From Noviherbaspirillum malthae (GTDB lineage Bacteria; Pseudomonadota; Gammaproteobacteria; Burkholderiales; Burkholderiaceae_D): a DNA stretch of 64,000 bases. The stretch lies in contig NZ_JACYXF010000012.1 of the NCBI RefSeq assembly GCF_015352985.1, forward strand, positions 1 to 64,000, read 5' to 3'. Made by a program: the position numbers and the translations under genes. Numbering within the stretch: position 1 is the stretch's first letter; every line of letters begins with the position of its first letter. Under the pieces are notes generated by a model. The model was not told the origin of the DNA and searched no databases. It saw nothing but the letters and a program-made list of their open reading frames with translations. Shown here one piece after another: positions 28,999 through 38,236 of the stretch.

Positions 28999-29847
28999 AT
29001 GTCAGAGGCATACGCTTTTCATGAAGGCCCCTTCGGTCAGGCCATTGTGCTGGAATCCCGCACCAATCTGGTGGCGCACTCGCACACCGAGTCTCAGGTC
29101 GCGTTCTGGCTCGGCGGCGCGCGTGCCAAGGCCCAGGTAGGCAAGGACGTGGTGCATTACGCCGAGGATGTGGGGGTGGCGACCAATGCCTATCAACTGC
29201 ACGACATGACATTGCTGGAGCAGAACGGCACTGCGGTGTTCCTGCTTCTGATGATTTCCCGGGATTGGCTCAATGAGCAGCGCAGGACCACCGGCCGCCC
29301 TTTTCTCTTTCCCTGTCCCCGCATTCCGATCGACGACACCCTGCGCAAGGCCTGCTGGCGGCTGCTGAATCTTCTCATGACGAACAGCGGCAACCGGGCC
29401 TTGATCGATGCCGAAGCCGAAAGCCTGATCGGCGCCTCGGTTGCAGCGGCGACCGGCTCCAAGGAAGCGGCTGCCGTGCGCATGTTGCCGCCGCTGCTCG
29501 ACCATCGGCTGCGCGCCGCCATTTCCCTGATGCGGGAACATGTCGGAGGCAGTATCGGCGTAGAGGAAATCGCTGAGAAGGTGGGCATGTCGCGCGCGCA
29601 TTTCTTCATGCTCTTCAAGGAGCAGCTCAACACCACGCCTCAGGTATTCTGGAGCGCGCTGCGCGTGGAGGAAGCAATGCGGCGGCTGATTTCACCGAAG
29701 GCGACGCTGACCGACGTCGCCTTCGATCTCGGATTTTCCGCGCCCAGCAATTTTTCGCGCTTCTTCAAGGAACATATCGGCGTTTCCCCTTCCACTTTCC
29801 GTCGCGCGGCAATTGGTCAGTCCACAGCACCGCAGATGACCAACTGA
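28999..29847 (+). CDS. AraC-family transcriptional regulator
   Basis: 282 residues. The N-terminal half is a cupin-like sensor (H-S-H-T-E-S-Q-V-A-F-W-L-G-G). The C-terminal 100 residues are a double helix-turn-helix: G-V-E-E-I-A-E-K-V-G-M-S-R-A-H-F-F-M-L-F-K, then L-T-D-V-A-F-D-L-G-F-S-A-P-S-N-F-S-R-F-F-K, the AraC signature. ATG at 28999 follows GGGAGGAG. It faces away from the 13-kb hydrolase/Liv/Tm-1 operon and is the most likely regulator of it. Confidence 0.93.
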   Translation: MSEAYAFHEGPFGQAIVLESRTNLVAHSHTESQVAFWLGGARAKAQVGKDVVHYAEDVGVATNAYQLHDMTLLEQNGTAVFLLLMISRDWLNEQRRTTGRPFLFPCPRIPIDDTLRKACWRLLNLLMTNSGNRALIDAEAESLIGASVAAATGSKEAAAVRMLPPLLDHRLRAAISLMREHVGGSIGVEEIAEKVGMSRAHFFMLFKEQLNTTPQVFWSALRVEEAMRRLISPKATLTDVAFDLGFSAPSNFSRFFKEHIGVSPSTFRRAAIGQSTAPQMTN

Positions 29848-29977
29848 AGGGGCCACTAAACTGCGCGGATGCATGCTTGCATGAATGGAAAGCTTGTCTC
29901 CCAAGTTTCAACAAGTCAGTGAGCCGGATCCCGATGCGGGGCGCAGGTGATGACCAAGCCCTGACCCTTCTTCGTCA

Positions 29978-29992
29978 GGCTGCAAGGCAGCC
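29978..29992. terminator. Short hairpin between convergent AraC and lyase genes
   Basis: GGCTGC-AAG-GCAGCC is a perfect 6-bp stem with a 3-base loop in the 175-base convergent gap. There is no T-run on either side, so any terminator role is uncertain. Confidence 0.3.
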
Positions 29993-30022
29993 CGGACGTC
30001 TGATGTCATCACGCCAAGACTG

Positions 30023-31555
30023 CTATTGCATGGAGGCGTGTGCGTCTTCCAGAACCTCCGCAGCAAGTGCCGTGACTGCATTCTTCAGCCCTGCACGCGC
30101 CTCTGTCGAATGCATCCTGCGCCGATCATTGTTTGCAATCGTGTCCATGCACGATGCCATGGCAATTTCGATATGTTCCCGCACCCGCACCGGCGCAGGA
30201 CCTCCGGCGACGGTGCGTGACTGCACGCCTGCCGTAGGGTCGACGCAGCGGCGCACCGTCTCTTCGGCCAGATGCACCTTGCGTCCGATGTGTGCTTCAG
30301 CAGCGGTATCGACCATGGTGCTGGTAATCGAGTGTGCAGGAATGCCGGCGTCCATCGCACTCCTGACAACCGCGCCTACCACATGGTGGGCTTCCCGAAA
30401 CGACAGGCTCGCGTCGCGGACCAGCGCGTCGGCGAGGTCCGTCGCGGAACTGAAGTCCTCAGACACCCGGCGCAACATCGTCGTCTCCATCGGACGGGCG
30501 GTACGGACGACGAGCTCGAGCAGTTTCACTATGCGCAGACACTCGTCACCCGCCTCCCACAGACTGCGCACGCTTTCGCGATTGCCGTCGCCCGTGTGCG
30601 TGAAATTAACGCCCTTGACCGTCGTCATCGCGGCCATCAGCAAGCCCACCAAGTGCCCGGCCTTCCCCTTCAAGTGCTCAAGCACGACCGGATTCTTCTT
30701 CTGGGGCATGATGCTCGAGGTGCCGGCCACGCTGTCCGGAAAATCGATCAGGCCGAATTCATGCGTGCACCAGACGAAATAGTCCTGCGCCACGCGGCTC
30801 CAGGTCACGCCGCCGATCGCCATTGCCGATAGCAGTTCAAGCGCGAAGTCGCGGGAAGCCACCGCGTCCAGCGCATTGGGAACGATACCCTTGAAGCCCA
30901 GCAGCCGGGCGCTTTCTTCCCGCTGGATGGGAAAGGCGGTGCCGGCGAGCGCTCCCGCACCGAGCGGACACAATTCCAGCCGTGCATGTACCTGTTCGAT
31001 GCGCTGGATGTCGCGTGCAACCGCTTCTGCCACTGCAGCGAGGTAAAACCCGTAGGTCACTGGCTGCGCGGGCTGCAGGTGCGTGTATCCGGGCATGACT
31101 GTGTCTGCATACGTCTTTGCCTGCCTTAGCAGCGTCTTCTGCAGCGTGCAGAGCGCTTCGATCAACGAGAGCACCAGTTCGCGTGCTCGCAGGCGGTCCT
31201 GGGTGGCCAAAATGTCGTTGCGGCTCCTTGCCAGATGCAGGCGTCCGCCCGCTTCCGGACCCGCCAGTCTCATCAAATGGGCTTCATAGTTGAAATAGGC
31301 ATCCTCGCGGGCAGGATCGAGTTCCACCTCGTCAGGCCCGGCCTCTTCCATCTCCACCATGGCTCTGGCAATCGTGGATGCAGTGGTGCGGTCGAGCAGA
31401 CCAGCGCCCTCAAGCATGACGAGATGCGCCTGATTGATGTCATTCAAAAACCGGAAACCAGGACCGAAATCGCGCTGGAGACGGGGGGCATAGATGTAAT
31501 CGCAGACTTCCTGTGCCGTTGCTTCCTTGAGCCGGCGACTGACTTTTGATTCCAT
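30023..31555 (-). CDS. Argininosuccinate-lyase-like protein (fumarase/aspartase superfamily)
   Basis: 510 residues from ATG at 31555. Superfamily regions are clear: G-R-L-H-L-A-R-S-R-N-D, a T-H-L-Q-P-A-Q-P block, and the flexible signature loop S-S-I-M-P-Q-K-K-N-P that carries the catalytic serine. It is longer than housekeeping ArgH (about 460) and sits with a Bug receptor and LysR gene and not with arginine genes. I therefore infer a catabolic C-N lyase acting on an imported amino-polycarboxylic acid or related adduct, releasing fumarate. True ArgH activity cannot be excluded. Confidence 0.82.
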   Translation of the reverse strand: MESKVSRRLKEATAQEVCDYIYAPRLQRDFGPGFRFLNDINQAHLVMLEGAGLLDRTTASTIARAMVEMEEAGPDEVELDPAREDAYFNYEAHLMRLAGPEAGGRLHLARSRNDILATQDRLRARELVLSLIEALCTLQKTLLRQAKTYADTVMPGYTHLQPAQPVTYGFYLAAVAEAVARDIQRIEQVHARLELCPLGAGALAGTAFPIQREESARLLGFKGIVPNALDAVASRDFALELLSAMAIGGVTWSRVAQDYFVWCTHEFGLIDFPDSVAGTSSIMPQKKNPVVLEHLKGKAGHLVGLLMAAMTTVKGVNFTHTGDGNRESVRSLWEAGDECLRIVKLLELVVRTARPMETTMLRRVSEDFSSATDLADALVRDASLSFREAHHVVGAVVRSAMDAGIPAHSITSTMVDTAAEAHIGRKVHLAEETVRRCVDPTAGVQSRTVAGGPAPVRVREHIEIAMASCMDTIANNDRRRMHSTEARAGLKNAVTALAAEVLEDAHASMQ

Positions 31556-31675
31556 ATGGAGTGATCCTGTTATACGTGACGACGACATACCGACGCCTGC
31601 CAGTTCGTCCGGTCAACGTCATGGACGGCACGAACAGGCTGCGGCATGAGAAAAGAGAGAAGTATCGAGACGGCT

Positions 31676-32644
31676 TTACTGTGCCTGGAGGCCGACAGAG
31701 CGGGCAACCTTGGCCCAGCGTTCGGCCTCGCTTGCGAAGTATTTCGCGAACTCGGCCGGCGTGTTGGTGACGGGCTCGACGCCTTGCTTGATGAGCGCAG
31801 CCTGCGCATCCGGCGTGGCGACGACCTTGGCGACATCTCTGGCGATGGCATCGATAACGACCTGCGGCGTCCTGGCCGTCGTGAAGATTCCGTACCAGGT
31901 CGAGACATCGAAGCCCGGCACGCCGGATTCCGCGACCGTAGGAATATCCGGCAAGCTCTTCACACGGCTTGCCGTGCTGACGGCAAGCATGCGTATCTTG
32001 CCGGTCTTGACGCCGGCAAGTGCCGCCGGAAGGGTTGTGAAAGCCATCTGCACGTTACCCGCCATTACGTCGGTGACCGCGGGGGCGTCGCCCTTGTAGG
32101 GAACATGGGCGATATCGACGCCTGCCATGCTTTTGAACAATTCAGCGGTGAGGTGCGCACCGGTCCCATTGCCGCCGGAGGCGTACATGGTCTTTCCCGG
32201 ATTGGCCTTAAGGTAAGTCACGAGCTCGCGCATATCCTTCGCCGGCACCGCGCTGTGAACGACCAGGGCGGTCGCTGTTCTGGCGACCAGCGTCACCGGA
32301 ACAATATCCTTGAACGGGTCGAACGTCAGTTTCGTGAACAGCAACGGCGCGATGGCCTGGCCGCCGGTCGAACCCATCAGCAGCGTGTGCCCATCCGGCT
32401 TTGCCTTCGCGAGTTCGTCGGCGGCCAGCGTGCTGCCTGCGCCTGGCTTGTTGAACACCAGGACCGGTTTGCCGGACTGGACCTGCAAGCCCTGCGCGAC
32501 GATGCGTCCGATGGCATCGTTTGCGCCTCCAGGCGCCCAGCCGACCAGCATGCGCGCTTGCTGTGTCGGGTAATCCTGTGCCATGGCCAAGGAAGAGGAA
32601 GCAAGGAGAAGCAGCGCAGCAGCTGTTTTGCGGAAAAGCATCAT
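31676..32644 (-). CDS. Bug/TctC-family periplasmic solute-binding receptor
   Basis: 322 residues from ATG at 32644 after AGGAGTGCTT; a GTG two codons earlier is also in frame. Signal peptide ends AMA-QDYP. Family blocks: MLVGWAPGGANDA (W in place of the usual P-Y), F-N-K-P-G-A-G-S-T, D-G-H-T-L-L-M-G-S-T, H-V-P-Y-K-G-D-A-P-A. The changed ligand-loop wording (VGWAPGG in place of VPYPPGG) places it in a separate subgroup from the other Bug proteins here. It is followed by the lyase gene after 120 bases, presumably one operon. Confidence 0.9.
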   Translation of the reverse strand: MMLFRKTAAALLLLASSSLAMAQDYPTQQARMLVGWAPGGANDAIGRIVAQGLQVQSGKPVLVFNKPGAGSTLAADELAKAKPDGHTLLMGSTGGQAIAPLLFTKLTFDPFKDIVPVTLVARTATALVVHSAVPAKDMRELVTYLKANPGKTMYASGGNGTGAHLTAELFKSMAGVDIAHVPYKGDAPAVTDVMAGNVQMAFTTLPAALAGVKTGKIRMLAVSTASRVKSLPDIPTVAESGVPGFDVSTWYGIFTTARTPQVVIDAIARDVAKVVATPDAQAALIKQGVEPVTNTPAEFAKYFASEAERWAKVARSVGLQAQ

Positions 32645-33003
32645 AAGCACTCCTGTCGGGAAAATAGTACACCCTCGGATGAATGAAGGTGCATGCAGTG
32701 TGCAAGGCGGGGAGACATGGCGTCAAATACCAATTTCCAGCGCATCCATACGAAAATGATATGGGCTAGAATTGGGCATGTTTGCTTTGTCCTGGCATAG
32801 GCATTGCGCACCGATATGTGCCGATTCCAGCCCCGGCCTTGCACCCGGCGAGTGCGACATGAGGCGTCATCATTGAATGACGCTCCCTTCCGGTGCGGCT
32901 TGGCCGGGTGCATCGGACAATGCGTTTCGAGCAGGCGCGGCGCCCCATGGAAGGCCAACCATGCCGCATCAACGTTCTCTTACAAGCAGGCGGAAAAAAA
33001 TCG
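32645..33003. promoter_or_regulatory. Divergent control region between Bug and LysR genes
   Basis: 359 bases without a gene. CCATA (32746-32750) and TATGG (32760-32764) form a dyad around 9 bases, and CCAATT (32730-32735) with AATTGG (32770-32775) form an outer dyad. These nested inverted repeats are candidate LysR sites. Nothing else was recognised. Confidence 0.4.
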
Positions 33004-33873
33004 ATGAACTACAAGCAGGTTGAAGCCTTCCGTACCGTCATGCTCACCGGATCGATGACAATCGCGGCGCAAAAGCTTTTTACGTCGCAGCCCAACATCA
33101 GCAGGCTGATGAGCCAGCTGGAAAAAGACACCGGCCTGCGGCTCTTCGAGCGCAAGGCGGGAAAAATACTGCCGACTCCGGAAGCCGAAGCACTGTTCAG
33201 GGAAGTCGAGCGCTCATTCATCAGCCTGCAGACGCTGGATGAAGCGGCAGCATCGATCCGGCGGATCGGTGTCGGCGAACTGCGCATAGGATCCGTTTCA
33301 TCCATCGCGATCGGGCTGCTTCCCCAGGTCATCAAGACCTTCCGCGACCGCTATCCCGACGTTCCGGTATCGGTGCAGATAAGCGATTCGCCAACCGTCA
33401 GCAAGTGGACGGCAACAGGCTACGTCGACTTCGGACTTGTGGCATATATCGTCGATACGCCCGGCACCGCGGCGAGCATCTTCCATCGGGAGAAAGGGAT
33501 GTGCGTCGTCCCGGACACGCACCCGCTGGCAGTAAAAAAGCGTATCCGCAAGTCCGACCTGCATGGCCAGCCTTTCATTTCGCTGCCCAAAGGGGATGCT
33601 ACGCGCACGGTGATTGATGCGGCGTTTCAACCTGATAGCCGCAACCACATATTGGAGGCGACGTTTGCGCCGGCGATCTGCACGATGGTTGCGGCGGGAC
33701 TCGGCGTAAGCATCGTCAATCCGCTTGTGGTCCGTTATCTGCACATTCCTTCGCTGAAGGCTATTCCGTTTGAACCCGCCATCACTTTTGAAAGCTATTT
33801 GCTGCGCCCTCAGAACCGGGTCGAACACTCGCTGTCCACGGCATTCTATGCATGCCTGCATGAGTTCGCCTGA
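33004..33873 (+). CDS. LysR-family transcriptional regulator
   Basis: 289 residues from ATG at 33004 (MNYKQVEAFRTVMLTGSMT), where the family fold starts. The recognition helix region reads TIAAQKLFTSQPNISRLMSQLE. The effector domain begins near residue 90 (G-E-L-R-I-G-S-V-S-S). The wording resembles regulators of amino-acid or opine catabolism, but that is only suggestive. Divergent from the Bug and lyase operon, which it probably controls. Confidence 0.92.
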   Translation: MNYKQVEAFRTVMLTGSMTIAAQKLFTSQPNISRLMSQLEKDTGLRLFERKAGKILPTPEAEALFREVERSFISLQTLDEAAASIRRIGVGELRIGSVSSIAIGLLPQVIKTFRDRYPDVPVSVQISDSPTVSKWTATGYVDFGLVAYIVDTPGTAASIFHREKGMCVVPDTHPLAVKKRIRKSDLHGQPFISLPKGDATRTVIDAAFQPDSRNHILEATFAPAICTMVAAGLGVSIVNPLVVRYLHIPSLKAIPFEPAITFESYLLRPQNRVEHSLSTAFYACLHEFA

Positions 33874-34084
33874 ACATGATAACTCGTGCCGACACCCTCT
33901 TCATCCGTTGAAGACATTCTGCGAAAGGTCCTTGCGCTGCGGTACCGATGCCATACGATCATCGAATGATCGCACAGCGGCCACACGTCGACAGATCAGA
34001 ACCTCTTGCGCGTTAATCTGTCCGGTGCGAAATTGGCTGGCATGAACGGACGGCAAGGCAGGCGCGGACACAGTGCAGCTATTG

Positions 34085-34528
34085 TCACAGCATGGATTTT
34101 CCCTGAGCAAGAATCTTGTCACAGACTTGCCTGGTGACTTCTCCCTTCAGGCCACCGCCGCTCAAATTGAGCTGCTTGCCATCGCTCCCATTCAGCAGGC
34201 CTTTTGCACCGTCGCTATATCCCGCGTCGGATGAAGTTTTGCCGCCGGAGAGCTTGCCGAGCAGCTTGTCCTTGACCGAAGAGGCGCCGTCACCGCCGAG
34301 GTAATTGTTCTTGATGCAAAATTCCAGGATGCCCGCGACATTGCCGGTACTGCCTGATGTGACGGACTGGCCGGACAAGGCACCGCCCAGACTTCCCAGG
34401 CCGCTGGACGATCCGGCGTTCTCGCCCCGCTTGAGCAAGTCCCCAAGCTGCGCATGTGCGGCGGTAACGGGCAGCAGGAAGGCCATCACGGCACTCACCG
34501 ATGCAGCACGACAGATAATGGCTTTCAT
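34085..34528 (-). CDS. DUF2501-family exported protein
   Basis: 147 residues. Signal peptide ends AHA-QLGDLL. The mature part is Gly/Ser-rich and has the family text I-L-E-F-C-I-K-N-N-Y-L and a C-terminal V-C-D-K-I-L-x-Q-G, with two conserved cysteines that could pair. This is the pattern of DUF2501, which includes Escherichia coli YjjA. Function unknown. It stands alone with its own spacing on both sides. Confidence 0.75.
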   Translation of the reverse strand: MKAIICRAASVSAVMAFLLPVTAAHAQLGDLLKRGENAGSSSGLGSLGGALSGQSVTSGSTGNVAGILEFCIKNNYLGGDGASSVKDKLLGKLSGGKTSSDAGYSDGAKGLLNGSDGKQLNLSGGGLKGEVTRQVCDKILAQGKSML

Positions 34529-34640
34529 GGCAACCCCGCTTCAGGTGAAGTCGATCCGGCTTTCACTATAGTGCATCTCAAGCCGGCGGCCCTAGCAGAT
34601 TGGTCGCTCATCGAGGTTTGCCCGGCTTCTGCATCGCAGT

Positions 34641-34847
34641 TTATTCAAGTGTGATTTTCCCGTCGAACTTTACGTTCAAGCGGATGCCTGGAATATCCAG
34701 AGTCATCGTCGCAGGCAGGGTCTCATTGCCGTTGATTGTCTTTTCCGACAATGCCTGCGCTACCGCTTTTTCAATTTCCCCTTGAGAACTTACGCCAACC
34801 ATCTTCAAAAACTTGCGCAGGCTTAAATTGAATGTTTCCTCGTTCAT
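34641..34847 (-). CDS. DUF6494-family small protein
   Basis: 68 residues, no signal peptide or membrane segment. The start MNEETFNLSLRKFLK and the block V-G-V-S-S-Q-G-E-I-E-K-A-V are the conserved core of DUF6494, followed by a short beta-rich tail (L-P-A-T-M-T-L...F-D-G-K-I-T-L-E). GAAAGGGGCGGCTC before the ATG is a good ribosome site. Function unknown. Confidence 0.75.
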   Translation of the reverse strand: MNEETFNLSLRKFLKMVGVSSQGEIEKAVAQALSEKTINGNETLPATMTLDIPGIRLNVKFDGKITLE

Positions 34848-35141
34848 GAGCCGCCCCTTTCAGTCACGATACCGGCTGTCGGTAATGCATTCGATTCTGA
34901 CAGTACACGCCTGCCGGGGGTGGATCGACAACTAGAACTAGATCAAGACTCTTTCGGATCGGGGCAGGAAGCACGCACAATATTTTTCCCTGGCGGAAGA
35001 ACGCGACACTCCTTTCTTGACATCGGATAGTTCAGCGTACAGCATGAAAACTGGTGAGAAAACCCGGTGCGAACCGAGGCCGAATGGTCACGTGAGTCGA
35101 CATTCTCGCTAGCCATCCTTATGCCAGGAAGGAGGACTGCC

Positions 35142-36548
35142 ATGCTGGAAACATTGCGTCCCGACCCCAGCTTCTATCCATCGCCGAAGCTGGCAATGGA
35201 AGCGGAAGCGGAGCATCTCTCTTACACTGCCCTGCTATCTCCGGACCGCTCCCGGCCCGATGCCCTTGCAGTGGTTGATGTCGATCCTGCCTCGAAAACC
35301 TATGGTTCGGTGCTGTACCGGCTGGACATGCCGCATGCAGGCGACGAGTTTCACCACTTCGGCTGGAATGCATGCAGTTCCGCGCTGTCGCCGCTGTCGG
35401 CTCACGGGGAGCTGAGAAGACGGTATCTGATCATCCCCGGCATCCGCTCGTCCCGCATCTACATCGTCGATACCCATCCGGATCCGGCTGCGCCGAAACT
35501 GGTGAAGACGATAGAGCCGGAAGAGGTCATGCGCAAGACCGGTTATTCCCGCCCGCATACCGTGCACTGCGGTCCTGAAGGCGTTTATCTCAGCACCCTG
35601 GGCGGCGCCGGCGAAAGCGGTACGGAGGGGCCGCCGGGCATTTTCATTTTGGATTGCCAGAGCTTCGACATCCTGGGCCGCTGGGAAATCGATCGCGGTC
35701 CGCAAAAACTGCATTACGATTTCTGGTGGAATCTGCCGCGCGACTACATGGTCTCCAGCGAATGGGGACTGCCGCCGCAATTTGAAAACGGCATCGTTCC
35801 CGAAGACCTGCTCGGCAACAAATACGGCCATGCCCTGCACTCCTGGGACTTGCGCGATCGGCGTCATCTGCAGACCATCGATCTCGGCGAGCAGCACCAG
35901 ATGCCGCTCGAAGTTCGTCCAGCACATGATCCGACCCGGGAGTACGGTTTCGTCGGCGTGGTCGTGGATACCACCAACCTGGAAGCGTCGATCTGGACCT
36001 GGTACCGCGAGAACGGCGAGTTTCATGCGAAGAAGACGGCGACCATTCCTGCCGAGCCGAATGATCCCGACAAGCTTCCGCCGCTGCTCAAGGGTTTCGG
36101 CGCGGTACCTCCGCTGATCAGCGACATCGATCTCTCGCTCGACGACCGCTATCTTTACGTCGCCTGCTGGGGCACGGGCGAACTGCGGCAATACGACGTG
36201 ACCGATCCGATGAAGCCGCGGCTGGCCGGAAGCGTGCGGGTCGGCGGCATCGCGGACGGCGTGCCGCATCCATCCGGCCGCGCATTCGACGGCGGCCCAC
36301 AGATGACCGAAATCAGCCGTGACGGCAAGCGCGTCTATTTCACCAATTCGCTGTACAGCAGCTGGGACAAGCAGTTCTATCCGAAGGGCGTGCGCGGCGT
36401 ACAGGTGATGTGCAAGGTGAACCCGGACGGCGGCATTACTCTGGATCCGGATTTCTATGTCGACTTCGGGGCGGAGTACGGCGCCCACCAGATCCGCTTG
36501 CAGGGAGGCGACTGCTCCACCGACTCGTTCTGCTACCCCTCGGCTTGA
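35142..36548 (+). CDS. Selenium-binding protein SBP56 / methanethiol oxidase family
   Basis: 468 residues from ATG at 35142 behind AGGAAGGAGG. It carries the family blocks H-H-F-G-W-N-A-C-S-S, R-S-S-R-I-Y-I-V-D, R-P-H-T-V-H-C-G-P-E-G-V-Y-L-S, F-W-W-N-L-P-R, Y-G-H-A-L-H-S-W-D and A-H-Q-I-R-L-Q-G-G-D-C. Bacterial members are copper-dependent methanethiol oxidases that make formaldehyde, sulfide and peroxide, but a cytoplasmic selenium-binding role is the older name. The next gene overlaps its stop and encodes a membrane protein. No SCO1-type copper chaperone gene follows, unlike some methylotroph loci. Confidence 0.9.
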   Translation: MLETLRPDPSFYPSPKLAMEAEAEHLSYTALLSPDRSRPDALAVVDVDPASKTYGSVLYRLDMPHAGDEFHHFGWNACSSALSPLSAHGELRRRYLIIPGIRSSRIYIVDTHPDPAAPKLVKTIEPEEVMRKTGYSRPHTVHCGPEGVYLSTLGGAGESGTEGPPGIFILDCQSFDILGRWEIDRGPQKLHYDFWWNLPRDYMVSSEWGLPPQFENGIVPEDLLGNKYGHALHSWDLRDRRHLQTIDLGEQHQMPLEVRPAHDPTREYGFVGVVVDTTNLEASIWTWYRENGEFHAKKTATIPAEPNDPDKLPPLLKGFGAVPPLISDIDLSLDDRYLYVACWGTGELRQYDVTDPMKPRLAGSVRVGGIADGVPHPSGRAFDGGPQMTEISRDGKRVYFTNSLYSSWDKQFYPKGVRGVQVMCKVNPDGGITLDPDFYVDFGAEYGAHQIRLQGGDCSTDSFCYPSA

Positions 36549-37207
36549 ACGCAAGCACCTCATTGTGGCCGATGATCGCTGCGCTCGGCCTGTATCACGG
36601 CATCAATCCCGCGATGGGGTGGCCGCTGGCCGTGGCTAACGGCATGACCGCGCGCCGGGCCGGTGCGGTGTTCTCCACGCTGCTGCCGCTGGGGGCCGGT
36701 CATTTGATGGCCATGATGGTCGTGCTGGTGCCGTTCGCGTGGCTGGGATGGTTTATGGAATGGAGCCGTGAAATCCGCATCAGCGCCGGCGTGCTGGTGG
36801 TCGCGTTCGGTGTGCGCCAGCTCGTCGCACGGGGCCATCCGCGCTTTCTTGCACGCGTCAAACCCACACGGCTTGCGTGGTGGTCATTTCTGATGGCCAC
36901 CGCCCACGGTGCCGGCCTGATGCTGGTGCCGGCCATGCTCGGCCTGTGCGGCTCGGGAACGGCAAGCGAGGTAACGGAAGGACATGCCGCGGTCATGACT
37001 TCGCTCATGCGTTCCGGCGTCCTTGCTGCCGTTCTCGTGGCGGCCGTCCACACGCTGGCCATGCTGCTCGCCGGAATGGGCATGGCATGGCTCACCTACC
37101 GCTATCTTGGATTGAATTTTGTTCGGCGGGCCTGGTTCAATCTTGACAAGGTCTGGGCTGCGAGCCTGGTCGCTGCGGGAGGCGCGGGCATCATGCTTGC
37201 GGTGTGA
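36545..37207 (+). CDS. Multi-pass membrane protein coupled to SBP56
   Basis: About 220 residues with six likely membrane segments. It has the text A-L-G-L-Y-H-G-I-N-P-A-M-G-W-P-L-A-V and M-A-T-A-H-G-A-G-L-M-L-V-P, with Asn, His and Pro inside membrane stretches. I do not recognise a named family. The start is uncertain: TTG at 36545 overlaps the SBP56 stop (TTGA) and ATG at 36572 is an alternative; the frame is open further upstream inside SBP56. Tight coupling suggests it works with the SBP56 product, for example in metal or substrate supply. Confidence 0.65.
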   Translation: MNASTSLWPMIAALGLYHGINPAMGWPLAVANGMTARRAGAVFSTLLPLGAGHLMAMMVVLVPFAWLGWFMEWSREIRISAGVLVVAFGVRQLVARGHPRFLARVKPTRLAWWSFLMATAHGAGLMLVPAMLGLCGSGTASEVTEGHAAVMTSLMRSGVLAAVLVAAVHTLAMLLAGMGMAWLTYRYLGLNFVRRAWFNLDKVWAASLVAAGGAGIMLAV

Positions 37208-37224
37208 GCCGACGGCTTGCTGCA

Positions 37225-38172
37225 CTATGCCGCCACCGGCGTAAGCAAACGGCCGGTCTCGAAAAAACTCTTCAGGTTCGACAGCACGAGATTGCCCATC
37301 GCCGCCCGTGTCTCATGGGTGCCGCTGCCGACATGAGGCAGCACCACGACGTTTTCCATCGACAGCAATTCCTCCGGCACCTGCGGCTCGTTCTCGAATA
37401 CATCGAGCGCGGCACCGGCAATGCGCTTGCCGGCCAGGGCGGCGACCAATGCGTTTTCATCGACCACGCTGCCGCGCGAGATGTTGATGAGATAGCCCTT
37501 GGGTCCAAGGGCCTCGAGCACCGTTGCAGATACGAGGTGCCTTGTCGCCGGACCGCCTGCACAGGCAACCACCAGGAAATCAGCCCATTCCGCAAGCTCC
37601 GCAGCCGAGGCCGAGTACTGCCACGACACGTCGGCAACGGGATGCCGTGAATGGTAGCGGATATCCATGCTGAACCCGAAGGAGCGCTGGGCGATTGCCT
37701 TTCCAATGCGGCCCAGGCCGAGTATTCCAAGCCGCTTGCCGGTAACCTGGGTCGCAAGTGGAATGGCCGCATTGCGCATCCAGTCGCCACGGCGTACAAA
37801 GCGGTCACCGAACGAAATGCCGCGTGCCACATCGATCAGCAGGCCGAATGCAAGATCGGCCACGCAGTCATTGAGGACGTCGGGCGTATTGCTGACTGTT
37901 ACGCCCTGCCGGCGCGCGGCATCGACATCAATCGTTTCGTAGCCGACGCCGAAACTGGAGATGACCTTGAGGTTGGGCAGCGAGGCGATGATCCTGGCAT
38001 CCGCTCCTGTCCGCGCAGAAGTCACCAGGCCGATGAACTCGCCGCCACGCGCGGCAAGGAAGCCGGAAGGATCGGCTTCCTTCCAGAGGGGAAGGATGTC
38101 GAAATCGGCCTGCAGTTGCGATTCAAGCGCCGGCATCAGGCGGCCATGTTGCAGCAAACGGGGTTTTGTCAT
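37225..38172 (-). CDS. D-2-hydroxyacid dehydrogenase, NAD(P)-dependent
   Basis: 315 residues from ATG at 38172 after AGGATTCTC. NAD site L-G-L-G-R-I-G-K-A-I-A; catalytic Arg in N-I-S-R-G-S-V-V-D-E, Glu in D-V-F-E-N-E-P and His in L-P-H-V-G-S-G-T. This resembles glyoxylate/hydroxypyruvate reductases. Cytoplasmic. It is the last gene of the TAXI-TRAP operon (65 bases after the permease), so it probably reduces a 2-oxo acid or oxidises the imported D-hydroxy acid. Confidence 0.9.
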   Translation of the reverse strand: MTKPRLLQHGRLMPALESQLQADFDILPLWKEADPSGFLAARGGEFIGLVTSARTGADARIIASLPNLKVISSFGVGYETIDVDAARRQGVTVSNTPDVLNDCVADLAFGLLIDVARGISFGDRFVRRGDWMRNAAIPLATQVTGKRLGILGLGRIGKAIAQRSFGFSMDIRYHSRHPVADVSWQYSASAAELAEWADFLVVACAGGPATRHLVSATVLEALGPKGYLINISRGSVVDENALVAALAGKRIAGAALDVFENEPQVPEELLSMENVVVLPHVGSGTHETRAAMGNLVLSNLKSFFETGRLLTPVAA

Positions 38173-38236
38173 GAGAATCCTGTGTTCAATGATAAGCAGG
38201 CCCTTGAAGCTCGCTCCTATCAAGCCTTGACGACGC

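Noticed and set aside
29978..29992. Rho-independent terminator between convergent genes
   Set aside because: Short stem of 6 bp and no T-run; kept only as a low-confidence hairpin.
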